Part shown: piece after piece, positions 7,249 through 15,806 of the stretch
Layout: every line of letters starts with the position of its first letter
Position numbering within the stretch: position 1 is the first letter of the stretch
Source of the DNA: Streptomyces stelliscabiei
GTDB taxonomy: Bacteria > Actinomycetota > Actinomycetes > Streptomycetales > Streptomycetaceae
Reading direction: 5' to 3'
Assembly (NCBI RefSeq): GCF_014873495.1
Contig: NZ_JADBGF010000001.1
Coordinates: 1,674,001-1,738,000, forward strand
Length of the DNA stretch: 64,000 bases
Position numbers and translations under genes: made by a program
Notes under the pieces: model-generated
The model's database searches: none
Told to the model about the DNA's origin: nothing
The model's input: only the letters and a program-made list of their open reading frames with translations

Positions 7249-8994
7249 TCAGCGGCGCCACAGTTCGATCTCCTTGGTCGCCGCCCGGGTCCGGCCGCCG
7301 ACGAGTTCCTCCGGGAGGTGGAAGCGCGCCAGGATCGCCGGTGTCTCGGCCGGGATCCTGCCGGGGGTGGCCAGGGACACCAGGACCATCGTGAGGAAGC
7401 CGAGCGGGACGGACCAGAGGGCGGGCCAGGCCAGCAGGGCGTGGAGGGTGCCGGTGCCGGGGTACCCCGCCATGGTCGCGGCGACGGCGAGGAGCGCCGC
7501 GCCGCCGCCGACGAGCATGCCCGCGGCGGCCCCCGGCGGGGTCAGGCGCCGCCACCAGATGCCGAGCACGAGCAGCGGGCAGAAGGAGGAGGCGGACACG
7601 GCGAAGGCGAGGCCGACCGCGTCGGCGACGGGCAGCCCGCCGACCAGGCCGCTCGCCGCGAGCGGCACGGCCATGGCGAGGAGTGTGCCGAGCCGGAAGT
7701 GCTGGACTCCGCGTGCGGGCAGGACGTCCTGGGTGAGCACTCCGGCGACCGCCATGGTCAGGCCCGAGGCGGTGGACAGGAACGCGGCGAAGGCGCCGCC
7801 CGCGACCAGCGCGCCCAGGAGGTCGCCGCCGAGGCCGCCGATCATGCGGTCCGGCAGGAGCAGGACGGCCGCGTCGGCGTCTCCGGTGAGGGTGAGGTCG
7901 GGGGCGTAGAGGCGGCCGAGGGCGCCGTAGAGCGGCGGCAGGAGGTAGAAGAAGCCGATCATGGCGAGGACGACGACCGTGGTACGTCGGGCGGCGACGC
8001 CGTGCGGGCTGGTGTAGAAGCGGACGACGACGTGGGGCAGGCCCATGGTGCCGAGGAAGGTGGCGAGGATCAGCCCGTAGGTGGCGTACAGGGGGCGTTC
8101 CTCGCGACCGGCGGCCAGGGAGGTGGACATGCCGCCGTTGGTGCCGCGGTCGGCGACGGGGACGGTGTCACCCTTGGTGAAGGTCAGCCGGGTGCCCCGG
8201 TCGATGCGGTGGGTGCCGGCGGACAGGTCCACACGCCGGTCGTCGTAGCGGCGGCCGTCGATCGTGCCGGAGACGGTGAGGGTGAGCGGGCCGGTGAGCT
8301 TCAGGTCGAGTGTCTCGTCGACGCGGACGACGCGCTGTTCGCGGAACTCGGCGGGCTCGTCGAAGGCATGGCGCGGGGCGCCGTCGCCCTGCCAGGCGAG
8401 CACGAGGAAGATTGCGGGGACGAGCAGGGCGGTGAGTTTGAGCCAGTACTGGAAGGCCTGGACGAAGGTGATGCTGCGCATGCCGCCGGCGGCGACCGTG
8501 GCGGAGACGACGACGGCGACGATGACACCGCCGAGCCACTCCGGCGCGTCGGTGAGCACGTTCAACGTCAGCCCGGCACCCTGCAGTTGGGGCAGCAGGT
8601 AGAGCCAGCCGACGCCGACGACGAAAGCCCCCGCCAGCCGGCGCACCGTCTTGGAGGCGAGCCGGGCCTCGGCGAAGTCCGGCAGGGTGTAGGCGCCGGA
8701 GCGGCGCAGCGGGGCGGCGACGAACAGCAGCAGGACGAGATAGCCGGCGGTGTAGCCGACCGGGTACCAGAGCATGTCGGGGCCCTGGACGAGGACGAGG
8801 CCGGCGATGCCGAGGAAGGAGGCGGCGGAGAGGTATTCGCCGCTGATCGCGGCCGCGTTGAGGCGGGGGCCGACGGTGCGGGAGGCGACGTAGAAGTCGG
8901 AGGTGGTGCGGGAGATGCGCAGGCCGAAGGCGCCGACGAAGACGGTCGCCACGACGACGAGGGCGACCGCGGGGACGGCGTAGTTCTCGTTCAT
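7249..8994 (-). CDS. Sodium:solute (acetate/monocarboxylate-type) symporter
   Basis: SSS-family transporter of 581 residues with about 13 hydrophobic segments, close in style to ActP/MctC acetate and pyruvate permeases. The conserved N-terminal region is SGEYLSAASFLGIAGLV. A soluble insertion at about residues 215-285, rich in charged and Asp/Gly-containing strands, lies between membrane helices; I recall similar insertions in actinobacterial members. The gene follows a DUF485 protein, the usual small partner of ActP-type symporters, and precedes the LytS kinase, so the operon looks like a substrate-sensing uptake unit. The exact substrate cannot be read from sequence. Short monocarboxylates are the best guess. 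Confidence 0.9.
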   Translation of the reverse strand: MNENYAVPAVALVVVATVFVGAFGLRISRTTSDFYVASRTVGPRLNAAAISGEYLSAASFLGIAGLVLVQGPDMLWYPVGYTAGYLVLLLFVAAPLRRSGAYTLPDFAEARLASKTVRRLAGAFVVGVGWLYLLPQLQGAGLTLNVLTDAPEWLGGVIVAVVVSATVAAGGMRSITFVQAFQYWLKLTALLVPAIFLVLAWQGDGAPRHAFDEPAEFREQRVVRVDETLDLKLTGPLTLTVSGTIDGRRYDDRRVDLSAGTHRIDRGTRLTFTKGDTVPVADRGTNGGMSTSLAAGREERPLYATYGLILATFLGTMGLPHVVVRFYTSPHGVAARRTTVVVLAMIGFFYLLPPLYGALGRLYAPDLTLTGDADAAVLLLPDRMIGGLGGDLLGALVAGGAFAAFLSTASGLTMAVAGVLTQDVLPARGVQHFRLGTLLAMAVPLAASGLVGGLPVADAVGLAFAVSASSFCPLLVLGIWWRRLTPPGAAAGMLVGGGAALLAVAATMAGYPGTGTLHALLAWPALWSVPLGFLTMVLVSLATPGRIPAETPAILARFHLPEELVGGRTRAATKEIELWRR

Positions 8995-9082
8995 GCCTTG
9001 CTTCCGGTCTCCTCGTTCACGGGTTCACTGCTTGCGTCGCCTCGGGGTCCTCCGGGGGCCTCGGCAGGCCTCGGTGTGGTCC

Positions 9083-9445
9083 TCAGCGGTCCTCGACGAG
9101 CCGGGCGAGGTCCTGTTCGTTGCGTTCGGCGCGGCGTACGTGCCAGAGGGCGAGGAGGACCAGGGGCGGATAGACACCGAAGCCGAGGAGGGCCCATTCC
9201 AGTCCCGCGCCGTCCGGCATCGCGGCGAAGACCAGGGGCAGCGGGGCGACCAGCAGGACGAGGACCGCGAACACGGCGAGGGCGGCGCGGAGTTGGCTGC
9301 GCATGAGGGAGCGGACGTAGGTGTGGCCGAGGGTGGTCTGTTCGTCGATCTCGGTGCGGGGGCGATGGTGGCCCGAGCCGCGGCGGGTGCGGCGGGGCAC
9401 TCCGGTGACGACGACACGGCGTTCGGCGGGGTTCTCGTGGGGCAT
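9083..9445 (-). CDS. DUF485-family small membrane protein
   Basis: A 120-residue protein with a basic N-terminus and two membrane helices (AALAVFAVLVLLVAPLPLV and WALLGFGVYPPLVLLALWHV) followed by a charged helix RRAERNEQDLARLVEDR. This is the DUF485 layout, and members are nearly always encoded immediately before ActP-type sodium/acetate symporters, as here. Its ATG is 8 bases after the stop of the response regulator gene, indicating one transcript. The role is presumed to be assembly or modulation of the symporter. Confidence 0.85.
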   Translation of the reverse strand: MPHENPAERRVVVTGVPRRTRRGSGHHRPRTEIDEQTTLGHTYVRSLMRSQLRAALAVFAVLVLLVAPLPLVFAAMPDGAGLEWALLGFGVYPPLVLLALWHVRRAERNEQDLARLVEDR

Positions 9446-9453
9446 GGCGCTCC

Positions 9454-10221
9454 TCAGCCCGTGGTCCGGCGCATCAGCAGATCGCGCAGCTCGCGTGCGT
9501 GGCGGCGGCTGACCTGGAGTTCCACCGGGCCGACGAGGACGCTCACCGTGCCCGCGTCCAGGCGGAGTTCGCCGACGTGCCGCAGGGCGACGAGGTGGCG
9601 GCGGTGGATGCGGACGAACCCGCGTGCGCGCCAGCGCTCTTCGAGGGTGGAGAGGGGGATGCGGACGAGGTGGCTGCCCTGGGGGGTGTGCAGTCGGGCG
9701 TAGTCGCCCTGGGCCTCGACGTGGGTGATGTCGGCGACCGCGACGAAGCGGGTGACACCGCCGAGCTCGACGGGTATCTCGTCGGGGTCGGGTTCGTGGA
9801 CCGGGATCGGCGGGGACGTGGCCGTCGCCGTGTCGCGGAGCTGAGCGGCCCGGCGTATCGCCTCGGCGAGGCGTTCCCGGCGGACGGGCTTGAGGACGTA
9901 GTCGACGGCCTTGAGGTCGAAGGCCTGGACGGCGAAACCCTCGTGCGCGGTGACGAAGACGACGAGCGGGGGCCGGGCGAAGCCGGTGAGGAGACGGGCG
10001 AGGTCGAGGCCGTCGAGTCCGGCCATGTGGATGTCGAGGAAGACGACGTCGATCGCCTCCGGGCCCTGGGGCCCGGACTCCAGGGCGCGGTTGATCCTCC
10101 GCAGCGCCTCGGTGGCGTCGCTGGCTCCCTCGGCGCTGCCGATCCGCGGATCCGCGTTCAGCAGGTACAGCAGCTCCTCCAGGGAGGGTTTCTCGTCATC
10201 GACGGCGAGCGCGCGCAGCAT
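9454..10221 (-). CDS. LytTR-family response regulator
   Basis: Two-domain cytoplasmic regulator of 255 residues. The receiver domain has acidic pocket AVDDEKP and phospho-acceptor Asp in VVFLDIHMAGLDGLD. A LytTR DNA-binding domain follows (ITHVEAQGDYARLHT through IHRRHLVALRHV). The ATG at 10221 begins MLRALAVDDEKP, directly at the receiver fold; an in-frame GTG at 10257 would add a 12-residue extension with no receiver homology. No Shine-Dalgarno is visible before 10221, so it may be leaderless. First gene of the operon regulator-DUF485-symporter-kinase. It likely controls the symporter genes or its own operon in response to the kinase. Confidence 0.92.
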   Translation of the reverse strand: MLRALAVDDEKPSLEELLYLLNADPRIGSAEGASDATEALRRINRALESGPQGPEAIDVVFLDIHMAGLDGLDLARLLTGFARPPLVVFVTAHEGFAVQAFDLKAVDYVLKPVRRERLAEAIRRAAQLRDTATATSPPIPVHEPDPDEIPVELGGVTRFVAVADITHVEAQGDYARLHTPQGSHLVRIPLSTLEERWRARGFVRIHRRHLVALRHVGELRLDAGTVSVLVGPVELQVSRRHARELRDLLMRRTTG

Positions 10222-10322
10222 GAACGTGGAGTGTAGGAGTAATTCGTACGCCTGCACACGGGCGCGCGCCGGAGCCCTTCACACCGGGGGCCGTGAGCCC
10301 CCTCGCTGGATACAGTGCCCGC

Positions 10323-10814
10323 ATGAGCAGCAACTCCGCGGCGTTCGACGAACTCGACCGCAAGATCATCACGGCGTTGATGGCGAACGCGAGGACCAGC
10401 TTCGCCGAGATCGGCTCGGCCATCGGTCTTTCGGCCACCGCGGTGAAGCGCCGGGTGGACCGGCTGCGCGAGACCGGGGTGATCACCGGGTTCACGGCGA
10501 CCGTGCAGCCCGCGGCGCTCGGCTGGCGCACGGAGGCGTACGTGGAGGTGTACTGCGAGGGCGCGGCGCCGCCCCGGCGGCTCGCGGAGGTCGTGCGCAA
10601 CCATCCGGAGATCACCGCGGCGATGACGGTGACCGGGGGCGCGGACGCGCTGCTGCACGTGCGGGCCGTCGACGTGGAGCACTTCGAGGAGGTGCTGGAG
10701 CGGATCCGGACCGAGCCGTTCATCCGGAAGACGATCAGTTACATGGTGCTGTCGCACCTGCTGCCGGAGGCTCCGGAGGCCGGAGCCACCCAGGACGCAG
10801 CGAACGTGCGCTGA
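10323..10814 (+). CDS. AsnC/Lrp-family transcriptional regulator
   Basis: A 163-residue regulator. The N-terminal winged HTH is FDELDRKIITALMANARTSF with recognition helix in SATAVKRRVDRL. The RAM (ligand/oligomer) domain follows from about residue 65, with the family pattern of GG-containing turn (VTGGADALLHVRAVD). The ATG at 10323 places the DELDRKI motif next to the start, as usual. It lies upstream of, and in the same direction as, the DDAH-like and ornithine aminotransferase genes, so it is the likely local regulator of arginine/ornithine catabolism. Direct repeats in the following intergenic region fit this. The effector is unknown. Confidence 0.92.
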   Translation: MSSNSAAFDELDRKIITALMANARTSFAEIGSAIGLSATAVKRRVDRLRETGVITGFTATVQPAALGWRTEAYVEVYCEGAAPPRRLAEVVRNHPEITAAMTVTGGADALLHVRAVDVEHFEEVLERIRTEPFIRKTISYMVLSHLLPEAPEAGATQDAANVR

Positions 10815-10822
10815 GCCGATTC

Positions 10823-10876
10823 AACACGCAGCATTACTGCGCGAACACGCAACGTTTGTTCCTTGTCGTGCGTGTG
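10823..10876. promoter_or_regulatory. Candidate AsnC/Lrp operator ahead of the DDAH gene
   Basis: AACACGCA occurs at 10823-10830 and 10844-10851, 21 bases (two helical turns) apart. An inverted TGCGTGT follows at about 10870-10876. Phased half-sites like these suit octameric Lrp-type regulators. No experimental support. Confidence 0.4.
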
Positions 10877-10935
10877 TCCCGATTCCTACCGTGGTGTCAT
10901 CCCAGCAGACACCGCAGGAAGCGGAGAAACCCTCT

Positions 10936-11766
10936 GTGCCCGACAGCCGTGTGCCGCGCCTTCGGCGCTTTCTCGTCTGTGAACCCAGACACTTCGCCGT
11001 GCAGTACTCGATCAACCCCTGGATGCATCCGGACACCCCCGTGGACGTCGACCTCGCCCGGGACCAGTGGCGGGAGCTGATCCACGCCTACCGGACCCTC
11101 GGCCACACCGTGGACACCGTGGAGCCGGTGGCCGCGCTGCCCGACATGGTGTTCGCGGCGAACTGCGCGCTCGTCCTCGGCGGCCGGGTCCTCGGCTCGC
11201 TGTTCCACGCGCCCGAGCGGCGCCCGGAGTCCACCGCGTACGACGCCTGGTTCCAGAGCGCCGGGTACGACGTGCTGCGCTCGGAGTCGGTGTGCGAGGG
11301 GGAGGGCGACCTGGTGCCGACCGGCCGCTACCTGCTCGCCGGGACCGGCTTCCGCACCACCCGTGAGGCGCATCGCCAGGCGCAGGAGTTCTTCGGCGTC
11401 CCCGTGATCAGCCTTCAGCTGGTGGACCCGCGTTTCTACCATCTGGACACCGCGCTGTTCGTCCTGGAGGACGGCAGCGACGGCTCGGCGGGGAACATCG
11501 CGTACTACCCGGAGGCCTTCTCCCACGGCAGCCGGGCGGTCCTCGCCCGGCTCTACCCGGACGCGGTGATCGCGACCCGCCAGGACGCCATGGCCTTCGG
11601 CCTGAACTCGGTGTCGGACGGCCGCCACGTGTTCATCTCGCCCCGGGCCAAGGAACTCGCCGACCAGCTCACCCGGCTGGGCTACGTGCCCGTCCCCGTC
11701 GACCTGTCGGAGTTCCAGAAGGCGGGCGGCGGCATCAAGTGCGTCACTCAGGAGATCCGCCCGTGA
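10936..11766 (+). CDS. DDAH-like dimethylargininase / amidinotransferase-fold hydrolase
   Basis: Member of the guanidine-modifying (GME) alpha/beta-propeller superfamily, closest in pattern to dimethylarginine dimethylaminohydrolase, which hydrolyses methylated arginine to citrulline plus amine. Catalytic His is His169 in FYHLDTALFVL and catalytic Cys is Cys269 in GGGIKCVTQEIRP at the C-terminus. The substrate-binding strand PDMVFAANCALVLGG is present. The GTG at 10936 has GGAG at 10923-10926 with a 9-base gap, which is better than the upstream GTG at 10891. Its stop overlaps a possible GTG of the next gene by GTGA. With ornithine aminotransferase next door, a role in arginine or arginine-like catabolism is likely. 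Deiminase versus dimethylargininase specificity is not resolved. Confidence 0.85.
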   Translation: MPDSRVPRLRRFLVCEPRHFAVQYSINPWMHPDTPVDVDLARDQWRELIHAYRTLGHTVDTVEPVAALPDMVFAANCALVLGGRVLGSLFHAPERRPESTAYDAWFQSAGYDVLRSESVCEGEGDLVPTGRYLLAGTGFRTTREAHRQAQEFFGVPVISLQLVDPRFYHLDTALFVLEDGSDGSAGNIAYYPEAFSHGSRAVLARLYPDAVIATRQDAMAFGLNSVSDGRHVFISPRAKELADQLTRLGYVPVPVDLSEFQKAGGGIKCVTQEIRP

Positions 11767-11825
11767 CCGAGGACACCCGCCGCCCGGTTCGTACGACCCG
11801 CCCCCTGACCGATGGAGGTCCGCTC

Positions 11826-13052
11826 ATGACCGCCCCCGCCCCCACGCGTTCGTCGGCCGACCTCATCCGCGCCGAGGAGCCCGTCCTCGCGCACAACTAC
11901 CACCCGCTGCCCGTGGTCGTGGCCCGTGCCGAGGGCACCTGGGTGGAGGACGTCGAGGGCCGCCGCTATCTGGACATGCTCGCCGGGTACTCCGCCCTCA
12001 ACTTCGGTCACCGCCATCCGGCACTGATCGACGCGGCACACCGCCAGCTGGACACGCTCACCCTCACCTCGCGGGCCTTCCACAACGACCGGCTCGCCGA
12101 GTTCGCCGAGTCCCTGGCCGCGCTGACCGGCCTGGACATGGTGCTGCCGATGAACACGGGCGCCGAGGCCGTGGAGAGCGCGATCAAGGTGGCCCGCAAA
12201 TGGGCCTACGAGGTGAAGGGCGTCCCCGCCGACCGGGCCACGATCGTCGTCGCCGCCGACAACTTCCACGGCCGTACGACGACCATCGTCAGCTTCTCCA
12301 CGGACCCGGTGGCCCGCGACGGCTTCGGGCCTTTCACGCCCGGCTTCCGCGTGGTCCCGTACAACGACCTCGCCGCGCTGGAGGCGGCGATCGACGAGAC
12401 GACGGCCGCGGTGCTGATCGAGCCGATCCAGGGCGAGGCGGGCGTACTCATCCCCGACGACGGTTATCTGCGCGGCGTCCGCGAGCTGACCCGGCGCACC
12501 GGCTGTCTCTTCGTCGCGGACGAGATCCAGTCGGGTCTCGGCCGCACCGGCCGCACGCTCGCCGTCGAGCACGAGGACGTCCTGCCCGACGCCGTACTGC
12601 TCGGCAAGGCGCTCGGCGGCGGCATCGTGCCGGTGTCGGCGGTGGTGGCCCGCCGGGAGGTGCTGTCGGTCCTGCGCCCCGGCGAGCACGGCTCGACCTT
12701 CGGCGGCAACCCCCTCGCGGCGGCGGTCGGTTCGGCGGTCGTCGAGCTGCTGCGCACCGGGGAGTTCCAGCGCAGGGCCGCCGAACTGGGCGGGGTCCTG
12801 CGGGAGGGGCTCACGGAGCTGGTCGGCCGGGGCGTGGTCGGCTTCCGGGCGCGCGGGCTGTGGGCGGGCGTCGACATCGACCCCGCGCTCGGCACGGGCC
12901 GCGACATCAGCCATCGCCTCATGGCGGCGGGCATCCTCGTCAAGGACACCCACGGCTCGACCATCCGCCTGGCTCCGCCCCTGACGATCACGGCCGCGGA
13001 ACTCCGTTCCGCGTTGGGGACGTTGGGGGAGGTTCTGAAGGAGGGCGCCTGA
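11826..13052 (+). CDS. rocD: Ornithine aminotransferase
   Basis: PLP enzyme of class III aminotransferases that converts ornithine and 2-oxoglutarate to glutamate semialdehyde and glutamate. 408 residues. Motifs: glycine loop MNTGAEAVESAIKVARKW, PLP-contacting Asp in LFVADEIQSGLGRTGR, Schiff-base Lys in LGKALGGGIVPVSAVV, and [13 protein letters not shown]. The ATG at 11826 has GGAGGT at 11814-11819. A GTG at 11763 overlapping the previous stop is in frame but would add residues without homology. Together with the DDAH-like gene and the AsnC regulator it forms a short arginine/ornithine catabolic unit. Confidence 0.94.
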   Translation: MTAPAPTRSSADLIRAEEPVLAHNYHPLPVVVARAEGTWVEDVEGRRYLDMLAGYSALNFGHRHPALIDAAHRQLDTLTLTSRAFHNDRLAEFAESLAALTGLDMVLPMNTGAEAVESAIKVARKWAYEVKGVPADRATIVVAADNFHGRTTTIVSFSTDPVARDGFGPFTPGFRVVPYNDLAALEAAIDETTAAVLIEPIQGEAGVLIPDDGYLRGVRELTRRTGCLFVADEIQSGLGRTGRTLAVEHEDVLPDAVLLGKALGGGIVPVSAVVARREVLSVLRPGEHGSTFGGNPLAAAVGSAVVELLRTGEFQRRAAELGGVLREGLTELVGRGVVGFRARGLWAGVDIDPALGTGRDISHRLMAAGILVKDTHGSTIRLAPPLTITAAELRSALGTLGEVLKEGA

Positions 13053-13172
13053 AGGACGGCGGGCGCGTGGGCGAACGTCGACAGACGACCGGCGCCCCCG
13101 CCGCGCAGGCGCACCGGGCCGGCCCGGCCCGGCACCCGCCCCGCAGGACCACCGGCCCGGCACCCGCCCCCG

Positions 13173-15341
13173 TCAGGACGCGGCGGTGCGGTGGGGTCGC
13201 AGCAGGAACAGGGCGATGTCGTCGGTGTGCCGACCCGTGGGGCGGGTGTGGTGGACCAGGCTGTCGAGGAGCTGGGGAAGCGGGAGGTCGCCGGCCTGGC
13301 CCAGGTGGTGGGCGAGGTCGGCGATGGTGTTTCCGAGGTCGATGCCGGGGTTCTCCACGAGACCGTCCGTGTACAGGGCGAGCAGTGTCTCCGGGGCCAG
13401 CGACAGCGTGGTGAGCGGGTAGACGGGGCTGCCGACGCCGATGCCGAGCGGAGGGCCGGGGCGGATGTCCACGGGATGGCTGCGCCTGTCGGGGTGCCGC
13501 ACCAGCGGGGGCGGGTGCCCGGCACTGGCGAGCGTGGCCTGCCGGCGGCCGAGGTCGAGGTGGGCGTAGAGGCAGGAGACGAAGCGGCTGGCGTTCAGGT
13601 CGGCGAGGTCGCGGTCGGTGCGGGCGAGGACCTGGTCGGGGGTGGCCCCGGCCGTGGCGTGGGCGTGGACGGCCATCCGGACCTGGCCCATGAGGGCGGC
13701 CGCCGTGATGTCGTGGCCCTGCACGTCCCCGATGACCGCGGCGGCGGTGGTGTCGGTGAGGCGGATGAGGTCGTAGAAGTCACCGCCGATGTCCATGCCG
13801 AGGCTGGCGGGCAGGTAACGGGCGGCGACGTCGAGTCCGGTCACGGTGGGCAGGGCGTGGGGCAGCAGGGTCTGCTGGAGGGCGTGCGCGAGGTTGTGCT
13901 TGGCGTCGTAGAGGCGCGCGCGGTCCAGGGCCTGGGCGATGAGCCCGGCGAGGGGCGTGAGGATCGAGCGCTCGCCTGCGGGGAAGGGGTGCGGCTCGTT
14001 GTAGGCGAGGAGGAGGCAGCCGATGGGGTGCCCGGAGCTGAGCAGCGGCAGGAAGGCCCACGCGTGTTTGTCGGTGATCTGCGGGGCTCTCGGGTAGAAG
14101 CGGGACAGTTCGCCGCGGTCGGCGAAGAACGAGGAGGCGCCGGTGGTCAGGGCGCGGCCGGCGGGGGTCAGATCGGCGTCCGTGGGCAGGCCGTCGAACT
14201 GCTCGATGACGGCGGGGTCGTAGCCGCGGTGTCCGATGATCTGGATGCGGCCGGCGTCGGCGGTGGACATGATCATGCCGTGGGCGCCGAACGCGGGCAG
14301 GATCCGCTCGGCGACCAGGTCGACGACGTCCTGCACGCCGAGGGTCTCGGTCAGCGCGGCGGCCAGGGCCATCAGCAGATGGATGCGGCTCTGCGACGGG
14401 GCCCCGGTCAGCGTGGGCTGCGCGCCGGCCGGCCGGGAGGAGAGGTCGTCGGTGTTCGCGGGCCGCGCTGCCACGGCCCTGGACGAGACGCCGGGGGTGA
14501 TGAGGACGCTGGTGCCGCCGTCGTCCGTGTGCAGGCGGAGGTCGAGCCGGTGGTCCGGTGGGCGCACGACGGTCAGGGCGACCGCCTCGCGGCTGCTCAT
14601 GGCGGTGCGGTACGCGTCCATGTACGCGATGTTGTCGAGCCAGGTCAGTGACTGCCACGGCTGGGTCCCCAGCAGTTGTTCCGCCGGTCTGCCCAGCAGG
14701 CCGGCGGCCGCCGCGTTGACATAGGTGACGCACCCTCCCTGGTCGACGGCGAGGGTGCCGAGCGGCAGACGTTCCACCATCTCGGCCGCCGCGCGCCCGG
14801 ACTGCGGGACGGGAGCGGCGCGGTGGGGAGGGACGAAGCGGGGCCGGTCCGGGATGACCGGCGGGACGGCGGCCGCGTCCAGGACGCGCGCGATACGGCG
14901 GGCGCTGAAGGCGATGTGCCCGCGTTCACGGCGGCTGAGCCGGGGGGAGCGTCCGGGTGCCCACATCAGCAGCAGCGCGCCCCGGCAGTGCCGGACCTCG
15001 CTGAGCGGGTGGACCGCGAACGCGAGCTGATAGGGGATGCCCGCGGCGACGCGCGGGTAGCAGCGGGCCAGCTCCTCCAGGGAACTCACCCAGACGAGCC
15101 GCTCGTTGCGGACCGCGTCCTGGCTCGGGCCGTGCACGGAGTAAGGGGCCCGCCACCACGGTGCGAAGGCGTCGACCGGCACTCCGCACAGCGCGATCAG
15201 GCCCAGCGTGGCCTCCTCCGGATCCAGCAGGTAGACACCCCCGGATCTGGCGCCGGTGCGGCGCACCGCCGCCGCCAGGCTCTCGCCCAGCGGATCGGCC
15301 GCACCCGGACTCCCACCGGACCCGGTCATGCGGCGCAACAC
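13173..15341 (-). CDS. PP2C-type (SpoIIE) serine phosphatase with PAS and GAF sensor domains
   Basis: Cytoplasmic multi-domain phosphatase of about 722 residues. Order: an N-terminal GAF-like region (residues about 15-155), PAS (about 185-300, ERLPLGTLAVDQGGCVTYVN), GAF (about 325-475), then PP2C/SpoIIE (about 490-720). The phosphatase metal motifs are GMDIGGDFYDLI, GDVQGHDITAAALMGQVR and LYTDGLVENPG. By family, it would dephosphorylate an anti-anti-sigma (STAS) protein in a partner-switching pathway; no STAS or sigma partner lies beside it. The start is GTG at 15341 or ATG at 15329 (MTGSGG), with no clear ribosome site for either. It stands alone, convergent with rocD. Confidence 0.9.
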   Translation of the reverse strand: MLRRMTGSGGSPGAADPLGESLAAAVRRTGARSGGVYLLDPEEATLGLIALCGVPVDAFAPWWRAPYSVHGPSQDAVRNERLVWVSSLEELARCYPRVAAGIPYQLAFAVHPLSEVRHCRGALLLMWAPGRSPRLSRRERGHIAFSARRIARVLDAAAVPPVIPDRPRFVPPHRAAPVPQSGRAAAEMVERLPLGTLAVDQGGCVTYVNAAAAGLLGRPAEQLLGTQPWQSLTWLDNIAYMDAYRTAMSSREAVALTVVRPPDHRLDLRLHTDDGGTSVLITPGVSSRAVAARPANTDDLSSRPAGAQPTLTGAPSQSRIHLLMALAAALTETLGVQDVVDLVAERILPAFGAHGMIMSTADAGRIQIIGHRGYDPAVIEQFDGLPTDADLTPAGRALTTGASSFFADRGELSRFYPRAPQITDKHAWAFLPLLSSGHPIGCLLLAYNEPHPFPAGERSILTPLAGLIAQALDRARLYDAKHNLAHALQQTLLPHALPTVTGLDVAARYLPASLGMDIGGDFYDLIRLTDTTAAAVIGDVQGHDITAAALMGQVRMAVHAHATAGATPDQVLARTDRDLADLNASRFVSCLYAHLDLGRRQATLASAGHPPPLVRHPDRRSHPVDIRPGPPLGIGVGSPVYPLTTLSLAPETLLALYTDGLVENPGIDLGNTIADLAHHLGQAGDLPLPQLLDSLVHHTRPTGRHTDDIALFLLRPHRTAAS

Positions 15342-15806
15342 CTGACGCCCATATCCAGACGCTAAGCCCGCACCCCGACGACGGCATGTGGATCAGGGCG
15401 CCCGAGGCCCTCACGGACCGCCGGGTGGCGCCACGCACGGGGGCGCGGTAGGGGGCACCGGACAGGCGCCTGGAGGAAGCTCTGCTCGGTGTGGACTCCG
15501 AGGGCGGGTTCGGCGTGGCCGGGCGCGTGCTTCGGCCAGAAGTCCGCATCCGGCGACGTAGGCCGGTCCGGGTGCTCCCGGTGACATGGCAGGGCGGGCT
15601 ACGATCAATCGTCGACACGCAGGACGGGGCTCACCAGCGCTCACGCGCCTGACGCAACGTCAGCAATGTCAGCGAGGAGTCAGCGTGAGCGCGATCGGAC
15701 CCGGCCGAGGAAGGCCACACCCGCAGAGCGGTCGTGAGCGCGCGTGACTGCCGTGACCTGGCGGAACACGTCCATAGGGTCGATCGGGTAGCGCGAGGGA
15801 GACGCC
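15342..15806. other. 465-base intergenic region
   Basis: Lies between the divergent phosphatase and acyltransferase genes. Possible short frames here have no family features and poor starts. It presumably holds both promoters. I saw no repeat, RNA gene or strong hairpin. Confidence 0.5.

Noticed and set aside
6424..9306. 960-codon + strand frame across the symporter operon
   Set aside because: Low-complexity Gly/Glu/Arg/Asp protein antisense to two clear membrane or kinase genes; no ribosome site or motif.
15411..15644. 77-codon minus-strand frame in the phosphatase/acyltransferase spacer
   Set aside because: Arg/Pro-rich, poor start, no family; not enough to call a gene.
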